A program made the translations under genes and the position numbers. From assembly GCA_964036195.1 (NCBI GenBank), contig OZ038459.1:7747206-7811205 (forward strand): 64,000 nucleotides of DNA, read 5' to 3'. The DNA is from Sphaerolaimus hirsutus. Its lineage: Eukaryota > Nematoda > Chromadorea > Monhysterida > Sphaerolaimidae. This document shows positions 21,401 through 33,014 of the stretch, piece after piece. Under the pieces are notes generated by a model, which ran no database searches, was not told the origin of the DNA, and worked only from the letters and a program-made list of their open reading frames with translations. Each line of letters opens with the position of its first letter. The first letter of the stretch is position 1.

Positions 21401-22345
21401 GCAGCGCAGTGCCCCAGCGGCCGCGCTGCTTTATCAAGCACACGCGGTCGCCAGCGCGGTCACGGCTACGGGCAACGGGGGCATTTCAATGTGATTGAAT
21501 CGAATGTGCAACGGGCGCGAGCGAAATGCCAAGACCAAAGGCCGCTTCGATGAGACGCGAGTGCATTCATGCACAAAATGTCATGTCGCACGCGGCTGGC
21601 GGTGTGCGAAACGGTGGGCTGCTCGCTGTGCGAGGAACGGCACCTAAGAAGCCCGCAGATGTTAAATTTGGTAAACGCGTATTTGCAGCGTTTGCGGGAG
21701 CGATTTCCATTTTTCATCCCGTACGGTTTACATGCTCATCGTTTTCATGTTGTTTTGTGTCACTTTACTGCTAAGTGTGACACTTAACTTGCTACTCTAC
21801 TGTACTAGTTTTCATCCAAAGTATGACACTTTACTTTTTAAAGTTGTTGTTAAAAACTCTGGAAAAAAACCCGGCCATCCCTACTCCAAGCCATTTAAAT
21901 ATTCATATTTACTTTCAACCTGGTGCTCTGATATCAAAATCTTTTAAAGTGAAAACTGTGTGACAAAAAATTAGTGAAAACAATAGAAACGTCAGCCTCC
22001 AGAACGGTATTCTCCATTAGAACGGTACCTCCAATAGACTGCCAGTTAGAAACGTTGGCGAAAAAAATAAAACGGCGCTGCCCTATTAGAAGAAATACGG
22101 TAAATAGGTATGCAAAATATTGATAAAGGAGTGAACGCGCACGTGCATCGCATATTACCTAAAACGTCTAAAAATTACAATCTAGGTTATTCATTAGCGT
22201 GTCCGTAAGCGCATAAATTTTCAACTGTTTACCCTGGGCAGAGCTCAGACGACTACCTAGTGAATCCATGCATAAAAGATACTTCACGTGTTGCACTGCA
22301 TGTCAAACGAACGGATAGCCATGCAGAGACGGACATGTCGACCAG

Positions 22346-22645
22346 GGGGCCGTTCCGCAAATTGAGAAGTGAGAAGTAAAATGGCAAAAGCGAAGTGAAT
22401 TGAGAAGTAAAATGGCAAAAGCTAGTGAACTGAGCAGTAAAATGGCAAAAGCGAAGAGAAATTACTTTTCATTTTATGATTTTTTTACTTTGCTGTTGAA
22501 AATTCACTTGCCATCTCACTTCGCTTTTGCCAATTCACTTGCCATTTCACTTCGCTTTTGCCATTTCACTTGCCATTTCACTTCGCTTTTGCCAATTCAC
22601 TTGCCATTTCACTTCGCTTTTTTCCAATCAATTTGCGGAACTGGC
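22346..22645. mobile_element. MITE with GAAGTAAAATGGCAAAAGC arrays
   Basis: 300 bp. Ends GGGGCCGTTCCGCAA and TTGCGGAACTGGC are inverted, with ACCAG on both sides. AGTAAAATGGCAAAAGCGAA units at the left are mirrored by TTCGCTTTTGCCATTTCACT units at the right. Non-coding. Confidence 0.75.
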
Positions 22646-22825
22646 ACCAGGTTAGCAGCAGCAAAAGTAGATAAAAACTAGCCTTAAATTTATATGCTAT
22701 CCGAGTTCAGTACTGTATTTACACTGTCAAAGGTCTCTTAAGAGACAGAAAATTTCAGTTGGTTTGGTAGCCTATTCGAACTCACGAAATCGCGAAATTC
22801 CCAAGAAAAAAGCACAGGGTACATC

Positions 22826-24019
22826 TGGTTCAAACGGGATCAACTTTTCGGGATCGGGATCGGGATTGGTTTTTTGAGTTTTCGGGATCGGGATTGGTGT
22901 CTCGGGATCGGGACCGGGCTTGGCATTTGTTCGGGATAGGGGTTGGGATTAGGGTTGGAAAAAAACGTTTTTTTTTTAACTCGATGTTTTTTTTTTAAAA
23001 AAAACGTTTTTTTTTTAAAAAAAACGTTGTTTTTTTAATAAAAAACGTTTTTTTTTTAAACCTCCCAGATGTGACCTTGTGTCAACATATATAGGTATAT
23101 CAGACAGTGGCAATACTCTGTGATGTTATATATGACCATATAATGTCTGTGGAGCCATGGGATAGCATTATAAGTGGTGATTTGTGTCAAAAATATCCAT
23201 TTTTCGTCGACATATCGTTCGTATATCGCCTTATAGTCGAATGTTCGTGACTTCAGGTAAAGTTTGGCATGGAATAGTGATCAAACAAGGTTATAAAGGG
23301 AGGTTGTTACTTTGAGAGTGAAGTTACACACTGTGGAGGTACATGGAAGCACATTACCTCAATATTATATACTACAGCAACATATGTCGGCTTATTAACC
23401 CATGGTAGCACATAGAAATGGATACTTTGATACTAAAAATGCCACAAAACCAATGAAAACAACCACCAATGTTAATTTGTGTGTGAAATTGCGCGCTTGC
23501 GCGCAAAAATTTTGCAAAATACTTAGTGCTTAGTACTAAAAATTTCGGCCGATGTTTTTTTTTAAAAAAAACATTTCGGACGTCATGTTTTTTTTTTTAA
23601 AAAAACGTTTTTTTTAATAAAAAACGTTTTAAAAAAAACATCGGCCAACCCTAGTTGGGAGTTTGGAAGAAGTTATGATTTAAAATGTTTTTCTTTAATT
23701 TGTCATAAAAATGGTTAAAACACATCTGGATGCCAGAAAAGTGGCATAACGAGGAAACTTGAGGCCTCACTTCAGATTTATTAGTGGAAAAATGGCATTC
23801 AAGTTGGCAAATGTTTCCAGGATCGGGATCGAGGATCGAGATTATATAATTTTTTCGGGATCGGGATTTGAAAATTTTCGAGATCGGGAATCGTTTTTGA
23901 GATTTCGGGATCCGGTACGGGACCGGGATTGGGATTTGGGGCCGGGATCGGGACCGCAAAATCCCAATAATTTGCGGGATCCAGGATCGGGATCGGGATC
24001 CCGTCTGAACTGAACCCTA
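22826..24019. mobile_element. Old (ATCCCG)n-type hAT MITE split by a family-1 copy
   Basis: It opens GGTTCAAACGGGATC and closes GTCTGAACTGAACCCTA. CGGGATC units lie on both sides, and the unique centre (about 23710-23800) matches the centre of 13624-14204 in reverse. More diverged than the other copies. Confidence 0.75.
22950..23653 (-). mobile_element. hAT-like MITE family 1, complete copy, reverse orientation
   Basis: 704 bp from TAGGGTTGGAAAAAAACG to CATCGGCCAACCCTA. Flanks GTTGGGAT and GTTGGGAG are a duplication with one mismatch. Collinear in reverse with 17563-19885 minus its insert. Confidence 0.88.
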
Positions 24020-25070
24020 CATCGGAAATTTTGTCCACATCCCTAATTTTGCGTAATACTGAATCCATCAGGTGTTGCGTGGGGGCAATTCAAAGGGAGA
24101 CACCTGATATTTGACTCAGCCATTTATCAAGACGCACGAAAGCCGACGGTGTTGAATAGAACACATTGACATTTTGCGTGCCTTGCGACAGGTAAAACGG
24201 AGTCTAAATTGATTGTCAAGTCGATTTCTAGCATATACACACACATTTGTAGCAAACAGCTAATGCAATAGAGCATGCACTTAAGAAATTGCAACGTTAA
24301 TACATATCTACAATTTTCAAACATAAATATGATTGTTAGCGACGGTTTTGAAACTTTTATGTGCTTTGAAGTGGATCGATCATAAAATGGAACCGTCACT
24401 TCACAACAAACTACTACTCACACTTCGCAACTTTACCACACCATATTCACCGCCACATATACATACTCACCTAAGCATTTATGTCGATATTTTTATACCA
24501 TTTGCACATCTTTGACTAAAAAACTGCATAAAAGCGCGCGCGAGAAAAACGCATGGAAAGGCAACAATTAACTAAATTAGTTTACCTACCCTCCTAAACA
24601 AAAAAAAGAGAGGAAAACATAGCGCGGGCAGATGGTACGTTTGCCACGAGTACAGTAAAAGCAGCCATGTATACAATACGCATGCAGCAGTGTCAGAAGC
24701 AGCGACGGAGTGCTCTCGAGTTGCCCATTACAGTCTCATATAGTAGAGTCTCATACAGTGTCATCTCATCTCGGGAACGCGTGGGCTTAGTGGCGGATTG
24801 CATTTTTGCATGTCATATTGTTCCCTGTACGTCCGGCTATGGTCAATGCAGTACGCACCGCGTGCAGGGATAATCTGTTTATTTGACTGACACTTTTACA
24901 ATGACCGCGATTTGTAAAAAAATGACCTGATAATTGACAGTCCGAAAATGATTATTGATGTACACAGCGAAAAAATGAAAAAATAAGACGCATGAACACG
25001 AGCCCACACTCTACTGGCAAAACAAACAAAGCCAATTCGAGAGTAAATCGCAGCGGCAGCCAGAGTGGAA
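24020..25070. other. Stretch with no recognised feature
   Basis: No repeat with clean ends and no supported gene. Short open frames lack motifs. Confidence 0.4.
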
Positions 25071-25078
25071 CACGCGTG

Positions 25079-25585
25079 CAGAGTTGTTAAAAGTACTAAA
25101 AGTATTTCAAGTAAATGTAAATGTGAAGTATTTTATTTTTACTCACCAAGGCCCTGAGTACAGAAAAGCCCTGAGGGCCCTGAGTACAGAAAACGTAGAA
25201 AAAATTTGCTGTTACCTAAATACCAATATTTTTAATTTGGAAAAACGTAAATGCGATTTTTTTCGATTTTGTACCTAAGAAAACGTAAAAATGAATAAAA
25301 GTAAAAGCAAGAGTCGTAGTAATTCCTTACCCATCGCAACTTCTATCATTTCCGCTGCCATTTTTGCAGCCATTTTGTTTGAGTGGTTTTTGCTTTTTAT
25401 GCACCCCAAAATAATTCTCAATTACGTTTTCTGTACACGCACTTTCAAAAACTATGCGTAAAGGTGAGTACTGGTGAGTTTTTTTGTACTGGTGAGTACT
25501 TTTTACCAGAGGAAACAAACGTATTCACTCAGTACTCGAGTAAACGTATTTTCCGAGTAAACGTAAATACGTTTTAACAACTCTG
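25079..25585. mobile_element. hAT MITE with GTAAACGTA-like units
   Basis: 507 bp from CAGAGTTGTTAAAAGTAC to ACGTTTTAACAACTCTG. Perfect 8-bp duplication CACGCGTG at 25071-25078 and 25586-25593. Interior units such as AGTAAACGTA and GTGAGTACT recur. Non-coding. Confidence 0.9.
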
Positions 25586-25802
25586 CACGCGTGAAGGCAA
25601 CGGTGCGCGCGCGCCTGGCGTCATGACCGCTAGAAACAGTCGAACGAAGCGCGCCCGGCCCAATACTCACTCTAGCCGAGCCATAGGGTACGAGGAAATA
25701 AGCATGATGTACATAATCGCGCAGAGGCATAATGCGACCGGACGGTCGGGCGCACGGGCGGAGGGGTCGCCGCGTGCGTTTAGCTTTTCAGTTCGCGGCA
25801 AA

Positions 25803-26023
25803 GGGCCCACACACACACACTAGTTGACATCGCAAATAAATGTCAACTGAATGCCAACTAAATAAGGCAAAAAGTTGTTTAAAGTGTCACACTTAACAGA
25901 AACCATGAAAATTAAGTGTCAAGATATAAAATTAAATACACTTATCACAAAGGAAAGTTGAAATCACATAATCAACCAAAATTCAATTGACACTAATTTT
26001 GATGTGAACTAGTGTGTGGGCCC
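25803..26023. mobile_element. GGGCCCACACACTAGTTGACA MITE
   Basis: Left GGGCCCACACACACACACTA, right ACTAGTGTGTGGGCCC. A close copy lies at 62678-62893. The immediate flanks show no clear duplication. Confidence 0.7.
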
Positions 26024-26407
26024 ATAGCGGCCGCGCACAATTGCACAACATTGAAATTTGGGAAACTAATAAATCTGTTTTTAACACATTTGAGTTTATC
26101 ACAATTAATCATTTTTGATCGCCGTCAACAGTGAGTTCACAGACTCCCCATACTTAATAGTTGTAAACTCAAATGTGTTCAAAATAGATGTATGAGTTTC
26201 CCAAATATCGATGGTGTAGTAGTGTGTGCAGCGCCATACTACGTACCAAACGATACTCTCACCAGGAAAAATATTAAGTAGCCGGATAATCAAAATACCC
26301 CCCCCCCCACCCCCGCAGAGACTTCCTCAGTGCGCCAAGCGAACTGTAAATACGTACCTAAATAAGTAAGCATTTAGCAGTAGCCCCTCGCGTAGCATGC
26401 TGCATGC

Positions 26408-26881
26408 TACCGTATTTCCTCGAAATACCCACCGGGGGTGATTATTTCAGAGTGAGAATTTTTAGGGGGGGGTTAATCGTTTAACCGAGTTAACCGGTTA
26501 ATCGAGGGGGTATTTCGAGGGGGGCTTATAATTTGAACTACCATTGAACTATTTTGAACTTAAAGTACTAATTTGGCGTTTGTAACGTACGCAGACGTAG
26601 AAAACTGCAACAATAACTGCATGTATAAGAGTCTATAGAATTATTTGAGTAAATATGAAGATGGCATAAACCCTGTTCTAACGTAACAAGTCATTGTTTT
26701 AACGTGTGTTTTGCATTGCCCGGATCACAAACCGCATCTGTTGTCGTTAACGTTCCCTTTACACTCAATTTGGGGGGTATTTCGAGGAAGGGGCTAATAA
26801 ATTCATAGTGGCCATTTTGAGGGAGGGTATTTCCAGGGGGGGGGTATTTTGAGGGAGGGGGTATTTCGAGGAAATACGGTA
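26408..26881. mobile_element. TACCGTATTTCCTCGAAAT element
   Basis: Left TACCGTATTTCCTCGAAATA, right TATTTCGAGGAAATACGGTA. Inside both ends are GGGTATTTCGAGG-like blocks with G-runs. TA ends fit TA target use. Non-coding. Confidence 0.75.
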
Positions 26882-27161
26882 TTTACTTTCTCGAGGCACT
26901 CGATTATGCGGACCTCTGCCATCGCAGCGCGTCGCATCCGTGTATGTAAAGTCGAAACAGTTCCCAGCGATGCTAGCTAGCAGAAGCCACGACGCGCATA
27001 TAGTCAGACGTGAGTCATGCAAATGGACTAGACGCTGGATCATAGCTAGAGTTCGAGCCCAATCTCGGGGAATTTGGGGTTCGAGCCCAGATACATTTGG
27101 GGAATTTTTGTGGACTTGGGAATCGGATTTGGGAATTTTTGGGAATGGAGGACCCTGTGCC

Positions 27162-27726
27162 TAGGGTGTCAACAAAAACTTTTTGGCGGAAAACGGAAAC
27201 GGAAACGGAAAAATTTTTGCACTTGCCGGAAAACGGAAACGGAAACGGAAAAAATCTTGCACCTGCCAGAAAACGGAAAACGGAAAAACGAAAGGCCGGA
27301 AAAAAGAAACGGAAATGGAAAAATTTGCTGAAATTATGCCGGAAACGGAAAAAATTTGCTGAAATTTTGCCGGAAAGAGAAAAAAATTTGCAGAAATTTA
27401 TCCAGAAATCAAAAAATTTGCAGAAATCTTGCTAGAAATAGAAACAATTCACATAATTGAGAACCTGCATGCATGTTTACCAGTTTGGCTGAAACAGAAA
27501 ACAGAGAATTGAGCCAGAAAATGAAAAAAAGTTGGAAAAACAGACAATTGAGCCGGAAAACGGAAAAAAGGCGGAAAAACTGAAATTTTAGCTGGAAAAC
27601 AGAAAATGAGCCGGAAAAACGGAAACGGAAACGGAAAAAAAATTTAGCAGCCGGAAAACGGAAACGGAAACGGAAAAAATTTTGCCTGCAGAAAGCGGAA
27701 ACGGAAAACGGAAAGTTGACACCCTA
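27162..27726. mobile_element. hAT MITE with (GGAAAC)n array
   Basis: 565 bp. TAGGGTGTCAAC and GTTGACACCCTA inverted ends, with perfect duplication CCTGTGCC at 27154-27161 and 27727-27734. Most of the interior is variants of GGAAACGGAAAAA. Confidence 0.92.
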
Positions 27727-27975
27727 CCTGTGCCATTACGCATGTATACATGATATGTTACCCATCATGTATTTATGTAGACCCATCACACAGGGGCGTT
27801 TCCAGGGAGGGTGGAGTCAATCCCGGTCTCAGGGGGTAGTAGCCAAAAATTTGCATCGAGATAGATAGCTGAGCGGCCTCCGGGATAGATAGATAGCTGG
27901 CGGATTTGGGGCGCAGCCCCCTCCCCAGCCACCAACCTTGAAGACCCATGTCTCCCGGCTCCCAAGGGTAAATTG

Positions 27976-28140
27976 TAGGGCTCGAACTCGACTCGACTCG
28001 ACTCGACTCGACTCGACTCGACTCGTGACTCGAGGGTAAAATTGGGTACTGACTCGACTCGCCCGACTCGACCGGAAAAATATGTCCCTGACTCGAGACT
28101 CGAGGTTTTTGCCTGATTTTGGCAAAATTCGAGTCGGGGT
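27976..28140. mobile_element. Left part of an (ACTCG)n MITE
   Basis: Begins TAGGGCTCGAACTCGACTCG followed by nine or more ACTCG units and CCGACTCGACCGG. The right end of the same family (GAGTTTCGAGCCCTA) is seen at 59247-59372. Confidence 0.6.
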
Positions 28141-28802
28141 TCCCATTGAAAAATGTCCAAAAATTTCAGTTTTGATATGCATTTTTGAACATATTTTTCA
28201 AAAATTTTGCGCATTTCCACACCATATGCATGATACCGTATTTCCTAGAAATACCCCCCTTGAATTAACCTCCCTTGAAATACCCCCATGTGTTTTTGAG
28301 CTGAGGAAAAAATACCTCGCCCCCCTCGAAATACCCCTGTCTGGAATATCATCATCACGTACATCATGTATGCAATATACATGATGTATAAATAGAGGCC
28401 AATTTGCGCCGCAGCTACATGCCTGATTTGTGTAGCAATGTACGTTGATATGTCCTTATTTAGTCATGTTTTTCACCAGTTTTGGGTATGTAAAGGCCCA
28501 TTCTTTACTACTATCTTTACGAAAATTTCTGGTGAAATAAGAAACCCCCCTCGAAATTAGGGTTCAAATGGGACCAGTTTTTCGGACCGGGACCGGGACC
28601 ATAAATTTTCTAATGTCGGGACCGGGACCGGGACTGGGACCGGGACTGGGACCGGGACTGGGTGGTCCGGACCGGGACCGGGACTGGCTTTTTTCAAGTG
28701 TCGGGACTGGGACTGGGACCGGGACTGGGTGGTCCGGACCGGGACCGGGACTGGCTTTTTTCAAGTGTCGGGACCGGTGTAATGCGATAATCGACGGCGG
28801 GC

Positions 28803-28837
28803 CACCAAAGTGCCAGACCTATGTCTCTGGGACGGTG
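28803..28837 (+). ncRNA. Stem-loop 1 of the constant-loop family
   Basis: Outer stem CACC/GGTG, inner stem CCAGA/TCTGG (28813-28817, 28826-28830), loop CCTATGTC. Copied in the 3' LTR at 42540-42574. Confidence 0.7.
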
Positions 28838-28990
28838 ACCCAGCGCCAATTAACGCATACAAGCCCTAATTATGGCGCTTTAGCCTCCGGAAATGCCACA
28901 CGGGCCATCTTTAGACCAAAGAGACGTCATTGCGACGTCGCCCTATATGAAACCTAACTTATAGGGAACTTACGGCGCAACGAACGCCAA

Positions 28991-29067
28991 CTATGGTAAT
29001 TGGCGCCAGATCACCAAAGTGCCAGACCTACGCCTCTGGGACGGTGATTAAGCGCTAATTACCATAG
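28991..29067 (+). ncRNA. Stem-loop 2 within a 16-bp outer stem
   Basis: Outer arms CTATGGTAATTGGCGC and GCGCTAATTACCATAG pair at all but one position. Inside them ATCACC/GGTGAT and CCAGA/TCTGG stack beneath an 8-nt loop CCTACGCC (29027-29034). It also exists in the 3' LTR at about 42728-42804. Confidence 0.8.
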
Positions 29068-29634
29068 AACTGTATATCGATGGCGCTATGTCGCCGGCCC
29101 TAATTGACAAAACGGCCTGGTTAGCCGTATTTAGTCGTGAAAAGTCCCGGGTGACGTCATTTGACACCACCGGGAACGGAACCCAACTTTTGTGAAACTT
29201 ACGGCGCTTTCATTAAAAAGAAAAGCAGCGCCGAGTAAAAACTGTGTTTCCCCGAGTGTGGCGGCCGAACGAGCGCCGGCGAACGACTCCGACGGCCGCG
29301 ACAGCGCCGCGCCGCCGCCATTCGACGACCGCCGACCGCCGGAACCCGGGAGAGGGGGGATTTTTGGTGTTTTGGGCGGTTTTTGTGAAAGTGTCGAATC
29401 GGTCATTTCTGGCCGAGTGCCAACTTCCGGAAAATGGCACCAAGTGTATTTTTGAGGGGGTTTAAGTGCTGCCGCCGTGTTTTGGCGACAGTTTATCGCT
29501 CAAAACTTGTAAATTTACCCCTTACCCAGTTCCCCCCGACCGTCCACGACAGCGACCGCCGGAAACGTCCGCGGAGCGACGAACTTCGGCCGCTTAGAGA
29601 GTTTTCGGTGGGAGTGGCCACCGGAAGGGATGGC

Positions 29635-29677
29635 CCCGATAGCTCCTGAAGCCTACGTCCTTCGGAGTAGAGACGGG
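29635..29677 (+). ncRNA. Stem-loop 3 of the constant-loop family
   Basis: Outer CCCG/CGGG, inner CTCC(T)GAAG/CTTCGGAG with one bulged T, loop CCTACGTC (29652-29659). The stem bases differ entirely from stem-loops 1 and 2. Confidence 0.75.
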
Positions 29678-29731
29678 TCACCCCTTCTGGAGGGGTATGT
29701 GCCTTTAGTTAGAAATAGTAAAATAGGGAGC

Positions 29732-29778
29732 GGCCCGATAGCTCCTGAAGTCTACGTCCTTCGGAGTAGAGACGGGCC
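29732..29778 (+). ncRNA. Stem-loop 4 of the constant-loop family
   Basis: Outer GGCCCG/CGGGCC, inner CTCC(T)GAAG/CTTCGGAG, loop TCTACGTC (29751-29758). It lies about 100 bp after stem-loop 3, from which it may be a duplication. Confidence 0.75.
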
Positions 29779-31784
29779 AATCCCAAAGGAAATTGGAAGA
29801 GTGCCAAAAAGGCAGTTTTTGTGTGTAATTTGGCACATATCCCGTAGCCACTGCTGCCACAGGGAGGAGTTTGTGATGTTTTAGGCTGTAGGTTGTAGGA
29901 GTAGGTTTAGGAAGTAGGTGCGCGGTAGGTGCCGCGGTTTGTGATTTATTGAGTATGTATTTGTATTTATTTGCACTTAATTACCCACCTAACCCCCTTA
30001 GTTGTGATAATTGCATGTATTTTGTGATTGTGTTTTGTGTTTTGCACTATTTCTATGTTTCGCATGTATTTCTGTGTTTTGCACTAAATTGCATGTGTTC
30101 GCACTTTTGCACCTTGTGTTCGCTCCACGTCAGTCGAATGGTACGCTGGTTTTGGACGAGCTCACGTTGAGCACACACGGTTATTTTTGTATTTTTGTCC
30201 TTTGGCATTTGTTGCAGCTTTCGAGTAGCTTGTGGATTTGTTCGGCTTGTTTTTAATTGTATCAGGTTAATTTGGAGAGTTTCGCTCAGTTTAGTCACTT
30301 TAAGCTGTTAGTTTGCGCGTTTGCATTCGGTAGGTTACTGTAGGTATTTTGCTTTCTAGTTTGGCACAGTTCCAGGTTTGGTTTTATTAGCTGGCTGAGT
30401 GCCAGAAGAAAGGTGTTCCTGAATGTCAAGTCACCATTCCCCTGTTCCATTAAAAAGTAACCCTTGTGGTACATGGCTCTGTTCAGCTGAGGTCACTTAT
30501 TTCTGGTACATTTTTGAATGCACTTTCGTGATTGGTTGGCTCCGCCCAGCTGCAAACCGGTTTTGGGCATTTCAGACCCATAAAAGAGAGCCCCAATCTT
30601 GTGATTATCATCAGTCTATTCAATCCAATTCTAATTACTAAGTCAGTGATTTACCAGCTGAAATGAGCCTACCCTTGGTTATTCATTCTCTGCTAACTCT
30701 GGCATAGGCCTTCTCTTCCCTCTGCACGGTGACATTTAGGTTCACAGGGGCAGGAGTGGCCACACGGAGCTGCCGGTATAGCTAAGATAGGGTGTTGTAT
30801 GGGGAGAACCCACCATCTGTGATGCTTACTGTACGTCTGGACCTCTGTGGACTTGTTTTAGGCGTAAATTAAGCTGAAGTAGGCTGTACACCTATTGACT
30901 CGCTCTAGGCTTTCGTAAGGGCCCAAACAGTTGTGCTACGTCGTTGTAGAATTACTTTTGATAGTGGTGCTGTGCCAAGCTAGGATTTAAGTACCTGGTC
31001 TTGTGTGGTCTCTTACCAGTGCATCGTACTGCTATCCTCACCTGTCTGGTTTAGCTTATATGACCCTGAGTGTTATTTAGTCATTTTTATGTTAATGTTC
31101 TGATTTGGAAAGTTGAAAGGTAAATTGGAAATATTCAAGTACTTTGGAAACTTTAATTGTAACGTTATCCGAGAAACCCAATTAGTGTAATTCAAGCTTA
31201 CTCTGGTGCAACAATTCTCTACTTAATCTATTGGCTCATTCCAGCTAGTGGATCTAATTATTTCTAATTCTAGTTTGTGAATCGTGATGGAAGTTGCTTT
31301 TATTTGCTTGCATTCGAGTGATGTTCAGTTGTCGGTTTTCGAGGCGTGGGCTAATCTTGTTTCTGTTTCTGAAAGTGCGCCAAGTTCTGAAGGTTTCTGG
31401 GATGTTGATGATTTGGAAACGGGCCCAGTTTTTGATGGTTTTGAACCCGTGTTGGAATTGTTTCAAATTCAGCGAAGGGCCACGTATGCGGACAAGGTTC
31501 AGGGCGCTGGCGATTTTGTTGTTGATTCCGTTTTGCCCAATGGCGAGATAATTAGTGATGCTTCTCAGCAGTGGTTGCTTGATCACTTGATCATGGAGCC
31601 AGCTTTTATTGAACCCGGAATTTGTGGTGTTTCTGAGAAAACCGCTGAAAGGCTGAAGAGAGTTGTGCAGCCTAGAAACCTTTGGTATTTGGTGGGTAAG
31701 AAGGGGAAATTACAGCCGCACGTTATCCGCCGCAAGCTTTTGCAATTTGCGCGACCGGACTTTGTTAGCTGTGGCAACCAAGTA

Positions 31785-31828
31785 GACCGAAAAGTTCCGA
31801 AGCCTACGTCCTTCGGAATAGCTAGGTC
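31785..31828 (+). ncRNA. Stem-loop 5 of the constant-loop family (coding)
   Basis: A perfect 8-bp stem TTCCGAAG/CTTCGGAA around loop CCTACGTC (31803-31810), with outer GACC/GGTC. It lies in the upstream ORF, where the loop is read as P-T-S, a different frame from stem-loops 6-8. Copied at 45522-45565. Confidence 0.8.
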
Positions 31829-32211
31829 GAAAGGCACCAAGCTAGTGAAGTTTGGCAGACAGGATTTAGCGCACGCGCCAAGCGTAGGGCTTGTAGGGCA
31901 GTTGTTGAGTGCCCAGTGGACATCATGTCGCTCGTTGAATGGTCGGAATTGTGCGATTATTTGGTTGGCGTGTTGCCATCGTTTGTCGTTCCATGTGTGC
32001 AAAAGGTAACCAAGTCCCCTGTTAGGTGCTGTAGATTTGGCGTAATTAGGCAGGATGGGCTGCATGAGCGCATCATTGAGAGTTCTGACGAATATGGGCA
32101 TTGCCCAAGGTGCTGTTATTTGTCCCATAATGGTGATGTTGCAAGCCCCGGGGATGTATCGTATTTTATTAGAAGCAAGGTTGCAAGACCCGGGGGGTTA
32201 TATTATTATAT

Positions 32212-32229
32212 TGGAGGTCCCACCTCGGG
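32212..32229 (+). promoter_or_regulatory. Primer-binding site of Gypsy element
   Basis: TGGAGGTCCCACCTCGGG begins one base after the LTR/internal junction. TGG fits the tRNA CCA end; the tRNA is not identified. It lies inside an open reading frame. Confidence 0.65.
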
Positions 32230-32769
32230 TTACGGCACCGTGTTGCACCCCCCTTTCACCCCCCCTCCACACCGCACACATAGCCACCCTCCATGCGTAC
32301 AGGGCGTAGTGTTTCAGCTTAGCCCTATGCTACCATGCACATACTGGAACCACAAATGTTGGCTTTTGCGTAAGCGTTTTGAGCGTCTGAAATGTGTGTC
32401 ACGCGCCTATTATCGTTTGATTTCTTGGCATACTGCCCCATCCGTGCTGCAACAGAGTCAAATTTCCAAATTTGAGAAACTACAATACACCATGCCCTGG
32501 CGGCGATTTTTGATGCGAATTTTGAAATTTCCGAAATCTTTTTCATGCCCCGCGCCAGCCAATTGTCAGTTCAAAACTTTCGAAACGACTGATGTCGAGC
32601 CAGAGCTATGTCAATCATGTGAAAAGTACGTGACCACTGACTACTCTTTTGATTCATTTGATTATCAGTATTTATATTTGTCAGCCGACGATGGTGCATC
32701 ATGGTCCTTTGATGATCTTGAGCAATCAACTGAACTGAGCTCGTCATCATGTGCTTCAATTGATAGCGA

Positions 32770-32808
32770 CTCACTAAAATGCCAGACCTACGTCTCTGGG
32801 ATTGTGGG
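32770..32808 (+). ncRNA. Stem-loop 6 of the constant-loop family (coding)
   Basis: Outer CTCAC/GTGGG (one G-T pair), inner CCAGA/TCTGG, loop CCTACGTC (32787-32794). Read as KCQTYVSG in the upstream ORF. Confidence 0.75.
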
Positions 32809-33014
32809 CCAAGGTCAATTTGAGCACAGTGTTGACTTGGCAGCTAGCCAGCCTAGCACTCTAGATGACTCTACTTGTGACACAGATGTGGCTTTGGAAC
32901 ATGTGTGCTCCACTACCTTGTCCGCAGCCCAATCGTTTCAAACAGTATTTATTGAGGACTCGCTCAATTCTTTCGAAATTATTGACGATTATATGGCCGA
33001 CCCCGCTGCACTGA

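Larger units (their letters stand above)
28778..32210 (+). repeat. 5' LTR of Gypsy element
   Basis: About 3433 bp from TGTAATGCGATAATC to TTATATTATTATA. It carries hairpins 1-5 and the first 309 codons of the upstream ORF (from 31284). It lacks 48 bp that the 3' LTR has at its start and has a 1-nt deletion near 31864 that breaks the ORF. Confidence 0.9.

Noticed and set aside
21526-21717. Possible exon in the GC-rich patch
   Set aside because: Open frames exist on both strands, but none has convincing splice sites on both sides or a recognisable motif.
22346-22645. CRISPR-like array
   Set aside because: The units are inverted between the two ends, spacers are not unique and of equal length, and the setting is eukaryotic transposon sequence.
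25590-25800. CpG-rich promoter or first exon
   Set aside because: High GC and CpG alone. No coding frame, motif or downstream exon supports it.
29131-29465. Several GC-rich overlapping open frames in the Gypsy LTR
   Set aside because: They are present on both strands in the same GC-rich stretch, without motifs, and are identical in both LTRs because the LTRs are copies.
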